64,000 bases of DNA from the NCBI RefSeq assembly GCF_000719775.1, contig NZ_JOHR01000006.1, positions 124,001-188,000 on the forward strand, written 5' to 3'. Below, in pieces: positions 60,203 through 64,000 of the stretch. How positions within the stretch are numbered: position 1 is the first letter of the stretch; every line of letters begins with the position of its first letter. The DNA comes from Streptomyces sp. NRRL F-5135. Its GTDB lineage: Bacteria > Actinomycetota > Actinomycetes > Streptomycetales > Streptomycetaceae. The translations under genes were made by a program, and so were the position numbers. The notes below the pieces were generated by a model. The model did not search any database. It worked only from the letters and a program-made list of their open reading frames with translations, and was not told the origin of the DNA.

Positions 60203-61573
60203 TCAGGACGCGCCGTCCCCGACGAGGCCCTTGGGCTCCAGCAGGAACTGGGTGTAACTGCCGTCGTGCGGAATGCCGGGCGCGGAGGTCCAGGGCAGCG
60301 CCGTCCCGGTGGTGACCTTGCGGATGCTCGGTTCCAGCAGGGCGCGGCCGACCAGGTCACGGCGCGGCGTCAGCAGGTTCAGCACCAGCGAGCGGCGCAG
60401 CGGCGCGATCCCGTCCTCCTCCCGCCACGGCGCCACCACGACGAACGGAAAGGGCAGTTCGGTGCCGAGGGCGGGGTGGTCCGCCCGGTCGGCCGACAGG
60501 ACCAGCGGGCGGGGCAGGAAGGACCCGTCCGCCAGCCGCACGAACGGGTCGTGGCGGTCGAACCGCGCGGTGTGGTCGTCGAGCGTCTCGCGCAGGGCCG
60601 CGATCTGGTGCTCCAACTGCTCGGCCCGGCCCCGTTCCAGCACGAGCAGGGACGCCTTCGGGTCCGACGCGGGCAGAGCCGGCAGGGCGCTCAGCCGGGA
60701 GGCCAGCCGGTCGGCGAGTTCGCCCACCGGCCCGGTGGTCAGGACGGCGGAGAGGTTGGTGCAACGGGTGCCGCCGTCGAAGGCCGCCGACTCGACGAGA
60801 TGGCCGAGGACCGCGTCGTCGGGCTCGACGTCCAGCAGCGCCTTGGCGCGGCCCGGTCCCCGTACGGCGACCGTCTCGTTGTCCAGCCAGGGCGCGACCG
60901 CCCGGTCACCGCCGTAGACGATGCCCCGGTCGGCCTCCTTGAGCAGGAACTCCCCCACCGCGTGCGCGCAGGGCAGGAACGCGACGGTGTGCGGGGACAG
61001 TCCGGCGGCCAGCAGGGCGGCGATCAGCCGGCGCGGGGTGAACGGGTCCCGGCTGCCGGGCCGGACCAGCACGCTGTAGCCGTGGAACAGCGCCTGGAGC
61101 CAGGAGCTGTTGGGTGTCGGGTGGTTGCTGGCGAGGACCGCGGCGAACAGCCGGCCGCGCGGCACCCAGCGGGTGCGGCGGCCCGGGCCGAAGTCCGTGC
61201 CCGGCAGTTCGGCGCGCGCCACCGCGGTGAGGTCGGCCATCTCCGCGGCGATCTCGGCCGCCGACCGCCGGACCGTGCGCGCGGTGAGCCCGGTGCCGAG
61301 GGTCACCCGGCGCGTGTACTCCGCCGGGGTCTCGCCATCGAGGGTGGCCTCGGTGAACAGGCGGGCCGCGCGGCGGAACACCTCGGCGCCCGGGGGCGTC
61401 CCGTCCGCTTGCCCGCGCAGCTCCCGCAGCGCGGAGACGGCCAGCAGCCGCGGCGCCTGCCCGACCTCGGCGAGCGGCCCGCCGGCCACCCCGGTCAGCG
61501 GCGCGCGGTCGACGCCGGGCACGGTGCGGCCCGCGACGGTCGGATCGATGACCACGGGGCGGTGCGGAGACAT
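60203..61573 (-). CDS. Acyl/aryl-CoA reductase, GriC-like (aldehyde dehydrogenase fold)
   Basis: This 456-residue member of the LuxC/acyl-CoA reductase group has FAAVLASNHPTPNSSWLQALFHGYSVLVRPGSRDPF, typical of its nucleotide-binding half, and the active Cys in FDGGTRCTNLSAVL. GriC with GriD reduces 3-amino-4-hydroxybenzoate to the aldehyde in grixazone biosynthesis. The AMP-ligase gene directly upstream ends at the base before this start (TGAATG junction), matching a GriC-GriD two-subunit reductase. Confidence 0.85.
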   Translation of the reverse strand: MSPHRPVVIDPTVAGRTVPGVDRAPLTGVAGGPLAEVGQAPRLLAVSALRELRGQADGTPPGAEVFRRAARLFTEATLDGETPAEYTRRVTLGTGLTARTVRRSAAEIAAEMADLTAVARAELPGTDFGPGRRTRWVPRGRLFAAVLASNHPTPNSSWLQALFHGYSVLVRPGSRDPFTPRRLIAALLAAGLSPHTVAFLPCAHAVGEFLLKEADRGIVYGGDRAVAPWLDNETVAVRGPGRAKALLDVEPDDAVLGHLVESAAFDGGTRCTNLSAVLTTGPVGELADRLASRLSALPALPASDPKASLLVLERGRAEQLEHQIAALRETLDDHTARFDRHDPFVRLADGSFLPRPLVLSADRADHPALGTELPFPFVVVAPWREEDGIAPLRRSLVLNLLTPRRDLVGRALLEPSIRKVTTGTALPWTSAPGIPHDGSYTQFLLEPKGLVGDGAS

Positions 61574-62620
61574 TCAGTAGACCCCTTCGATGATCTCGGA
61601 TCGGCCCAGGGAGGGCAGGGTCCTGATGTCGGCGAGGCCGTCCGTCGAGGCGCCGGGGACGGGTTCGACCCGTATCGCGGTGTCCCGCTCCGCCACGTTG
61701 GGCAGGAACATCTCCTCGGTGACCAGGTGCAGCCGGACGCGCCCGCGCTCGCCGTAGGCCACTTCCGCGCCCTCCTCGTCCATGAGCTGGACGAGGGTCG
61801 TGCCGGGGTGGGGCTCGAAGACGCAGCGGTGGGAGTCACCGGGGCGCGGTACCCGCTGCGGGGCCACCCCCATCAGGCTGTTGCCGTACACGCCGGCCAC
61901 GACGGCCTGCGGGAAGAACTCCTCCTCGAGGAGGCGGATCGTCTCCTGGTCCGCCGACATGCCGCCCCACAGGACGGCCTTGACCCGGGACCGCACGAGG
62001 TCGTGGAGGGCGGGGCGGGCGCAGATGGCCTCGAGCACGGGGGGCGTGGTGTTCAGGACGCTGATCTCCTGGCTGTGCAGGACGGTCGCGGCCTGGTCGA
62101 GCAGGTGCTCGACGTACTCGTCGGCCAGTGCCCCGCGCCCGCCGCCGACCAGCCGTTTGACCCAGCGGGGGTCGAAGTCGACGGTGTGGAACACACCGCC
62201 GCCCATCGCGGCGTGCCGGGCCACGTCCGAGCCGACGACGTGCGGGCCACTGGGCCCCAGGTGCAGCCAGTGGCCGGCGGCCGGCACACCGAGGTCCGTC
62301 AGCCGGTCCCTCGCCCAGGCGAGCATCCGGCCGCGCGCCTCGCTGTCGACGATGCGTTTGGGGGTGCCGGTGGTTCCGCCCGACTCGAAGACCCGGAAGG
62401 GCCGCTCCCGCAGTCCCCGGGGCACGAGGTCGGTCACCGGGACCGTACGCAGTTCCTCGCTGACGTCCGGGAAACGGAGCAGGTCCCGTGCCGTGGAGAC
62501 GTCCCGGACGGGGTCGAAACCCAGTCCGGGACGTCTTTCCAGCCAGAACGGCGAGCCCGTGTCGGGGTCGAAGTGCCACGCCACCATCCTGCGCACGTGG
62601 CTGTCGAATTCGGTCGTCAC
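61574..62620 (-). CDS. Acid-activating AMP ligase, GriD-like
   Basis: This 348-residue AMP-dependent synthetase-type protein has ESGGTTGTPKRIVDSEARG (phosphate loop), SVLNTTPPVLEAI, AVLWGGMSADQETIRLLEEEF and VYGNSLMGVAP. It is shorter than acyl-CoA ligases because the C-terminal lid is reduced, as in GriD and LuxE-like partners. It should activate an aromatic acid for the GriC-like reductase. GTG start at 62620. Confidence 0.82.
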   Translation of the reverse strand: MTTEFDSHVRRMVAWHFDPDTGSPFWLERRPGLGFDPVRDVSTARDLLRFPDVSEELRTVPVTDLVPRGLRERPFRVFESGGTTGTPKRIVDSEARGRMLAWARDRLTDLGVPAAGHWLHLGPSGPHVVGSDVARHAAMGGGVFHTVDFDPRWVKRLVGGGRGALADEYVEHLLDQAATVLHSQEISVLNTTPPVLEAICARPALHDLVRSRVKAVLWGGMSADQETIRLLEEEFFPQAVVAGVYGNSLMGVAPQRVPRPGDSHRCVFEPHPGTTLVQLMDEEGAEVAYGERGRVRLHLVTEEMFLPNVAERDTAIRVEPVPGASTDGLADIRTLPSLGRSEIIEGVY

Positions 62621-62697
62621 GGTGCCTCACCTCTCTCAAGCGTCGACCGGCGCGCCCCATCGTGGGGGCGGGCACGTATCGGACGCGTATCGAGCGG

Positions 62698-64000
62698 CTA
62701 TCGAGGCGGCCCCTGCGGGCCCGGGGCCGCGCGCGGCAGTGTGAGGGCGAACACCGCGCCCAGCAGCGGGAAGACGGCCACGACGGCCAGCACCGAAGCC
62801 AGTTCCATGGACTTGGCCAGGGCCCCCGCGACGGCGGAGCCGACGCCGCCGCCCACGAAGAACGTCAGGTTCAGCAGCGCCACGGCCCCGCCCCGCCGCT
62901 GGGGTGCGGTACGGGCCGAGAGCAGGCCCGTGGTGACCACCTGGGTGACCGCGAAGGCCGCGAAGCCGAGGGACGCTCCGAGGACCACGAAGACGGGGCC
63001 GCCGTCCAGGAGGCCGGCCAGCCCGAGCAGGGCGGCGCACGCCAGCGCCGTGACCGTCAGCAGGACATTGCCCCCGGCGCCCGCCAGGCTGCTGGCGTAC
63101 CGCGACAGGACCGCCCCGAGTACGGCGCCCGGCAGCAGCCACAGCCCCACCGAGAGCACGTCCCAGCCGTGTCCGCGCACCAAGAGCTGCGGAGCGGCGT
63201 ACATCGTGCCGAACAGCCCCGCGTACACCCCGACCCCGGTGCCGGCGGCACGGACGAAGGTCAAGTCGGTGACGAGGGCGCGGGGCACGAACCCTTCGGG
63301 GTTCTTGGCCGTACGGACCACGAGCCCGGCCGCCGCGAGCACCAGCAGGACAGCGACGACGGTGACCGCCGGGGCCGAGAGCGACAGCGCCGAGGACTGG
63401 ATCAGGATGAGGAAGCAGGCCGCGGTCACCGTGAGCAGCAGCGCCCCCGTCCCGTCGACGGAACGGCCGGTGCCGGGGCGCGTGGCCGCCTGGCGCAGCA
63501 CCAGGGGCAGCGCGAGCAGCGAGAGCACCGGCAGGACCAGGGTCGGCCGCCAGCCGAACCACTCGGTGACCACCCCGCCGGCCAGGGTCGCCCCGGCGGA
63601 GAACAGCGACATGGTGGCACCGAAGATCGCGAGGATGCCGGGCCGTTGCCGCGGGGTGGCCGAGGCGGCGAGAGCGAGCGCGGCCGAGGACATGGCGCCG
63701 GAGCCGGCGGCGAGCAGGAACCGGCCCGCGACGAGCACACCGATACCCGGCGCCACGAGGCAGACCACGGCGCCCGCCGCCAGGATCAGGCCGCCGGTGA
63801 GCAGGATGAAGCGGATGCCGCGCGCGTCGGCCACTCGGCCGGCCAATGCCGTGCCGATGCCGAGGGCGAGGGCGTGCGCGGTGAGCACCCAGGCCGCGGC
63901 GGACGGGCTGGTGCCCAGCGCGCGGACGACGTCGGGCAGGGCCACCCCCGCCGCCGTCACGCCGAAGATGGCCGGGCCGAACAGGGCGCCCAGGCGCAGG
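62698..64000 (-). CDS. MFS transporter (5' end outside window)
   Basis: At least 433 residues of a 12- to 14-TM major facilitator are present. The frame is open to the right edge (LRLGALFGPAIFGVTAAG precedes GVALPDVVRALG), so the true start is beyond 64000. Landmarks are AWVLTAHALALGIGTALAGRVADARGIRFIL, ATMSLFSAGATLAGGVVTEWFGWR, and a late FFVGGGVGSAVAGALA. It is probably the exporter of the product of the AsnB/tyrosinase/GriCD set, being first of the same leftward group, 77 bases before the GriD-like gene. Confidence 0.88.
   Translation of the reverse strand, partial: LRLGALFGPAIFGVTAAGVALPDVVRALGTSPSAAAWVLTAHALALGIGTALAGRVADARGIRFILLTGGLILAAGAVVCLVAPGIGVLVAGRFLLAAGSGAMSSAALALAASATPRQRPGILAIFGATMSLFSAGATLAGGVVTEWFGWRPTLVLPVLSLLALPLVLRQAATRPGTGRSVDGTGALLLTVTAACFLILIQSSALSLSAPAVTVVAVLLVLAAAGLVVRTAKNPEGFVPRALVTDLTFVRAAGTGVGVYAGLFGTMYAAPQLLVRGHGWDVLSVGLWLLPGAVLGAVLSRYASSLAGAGGNVLLTVTALACAALLGLAGLLDGGPVFVVLGASLGFAAFAVTQVVTTGLLSARTAPQRRGGAVALLNLTFFVGGGVGSAVAGALAKSMELASVLAVVAVFPLLGAVFALTLPRAAPGPQGPPR

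Noticed and set aside
1..64000. tRNA, rRNA, CRISPR arrays, insertion sequences and phage genes
   Set aside because: No cloverleaf, repeat-spacer array, transposase, integrase or attachment-site duplication was recognised by reading; a covariance-model scan would be decisive for small RNAs.

Overview
The window is from a Streptomyces chromosome or a very close relative. The evidence is GC-rich DNA with strong G/C third-position bias, many GTG starts, rare TTA leucine codons confined to a few cluster genes, and characteristic gene families: AfsA/TetR butyrolactone pair, SARP, XRE-remnant/DUF397, paired MelC1/MelC2-type proteins and an act-type type II polyketide synthase. Most of the window is a specialised-metabolism superlocus. 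No rRNA, tRNA, CRISPR array or insertion sequence was recognised.

Layout. (1) 1-5.6 kb is ordinary metabolism: the end of a sugar ABC importer (binding protein and two permeases), two ferritin-like proteins and a GH114-like lipoprotein. (2) 5.7-17.7 kb holds a small hydrolase, an AfsA-like butyrolactone synthase facing a TetR-type receptor, a luciferase-like oxidoreductase, a stand-alone HoxX-like protein, an atypical P450, a three-domain adenylation-thiolation-reductase protein and a PPOX-fold flavoprotein. (3) 17.9-21.3 kb has a LOG-family protein, a lipoprotein, a winged-helix regulator and a small secreted protein.

(4) 21.4-40.6 kb is the type II PKS cluster. It has a SARP, a phosphopantetheinyl transferase, KS-alpha/CLF/ACP/aromatase-cyclase, an ActIII-like ketoreductase, an ActIV-like cyclase, and a second SDR that may set C-3 stereochemistry. 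It also has two ActVI-A-like proteins, an ActVA-ORF5/ActVB-like two-component monooxygenase, an ABM monooxygenase, a Tat-exported bicovalent flavoprotein, a FrnE-like DsbA protein with a HxlR regulator, a methyltransferase and a split two-component system. The CLF gate residues match those of the actinorhodin octaketide synthase, so a C16 pyranonaphthoquinone-type product is the simplest prediction.

(5) 41-47.8 kb has an XRE remnant with DUF397, then a complete aldarate catabolism operon (galactarate/talarate dehydratase, 5-dehydro-4-deoxyglucarate dehydratase, GntP transporter, glucarate dehydratase) with a divergent LysR gene. (6) 47.9-50.8 kb is a tightly coupled operon of psuG, a HAD phosphatase and a membrane acyltransferase. 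PsuG plus HAD phosphatase is the enzyme pair that C-ribosylates alnumycin, an aromatic polyketide, so this operon may decorate the neighbouring PKS product. (7) 51-64 kb has a Tat-exported protein, an orphan LuxR peptide, an MFS/MarR pair, and a set resembling the grixazone/nitrosobenzamide pathways: an asparagine-synthetase-like amidase, esterase, tyrosinase-like oxidase with chaperone, aryl-acid reductase pair and an MFS exporter cut by the window edge.

Regulation appears layered: butyrolactone receptor, SARP, bldA (TTA codons in at least four genes), two-component system, HxlR, MarR and LysR, several with visible palindromes in the matching promoter. All product predictions are inferences from gene content.
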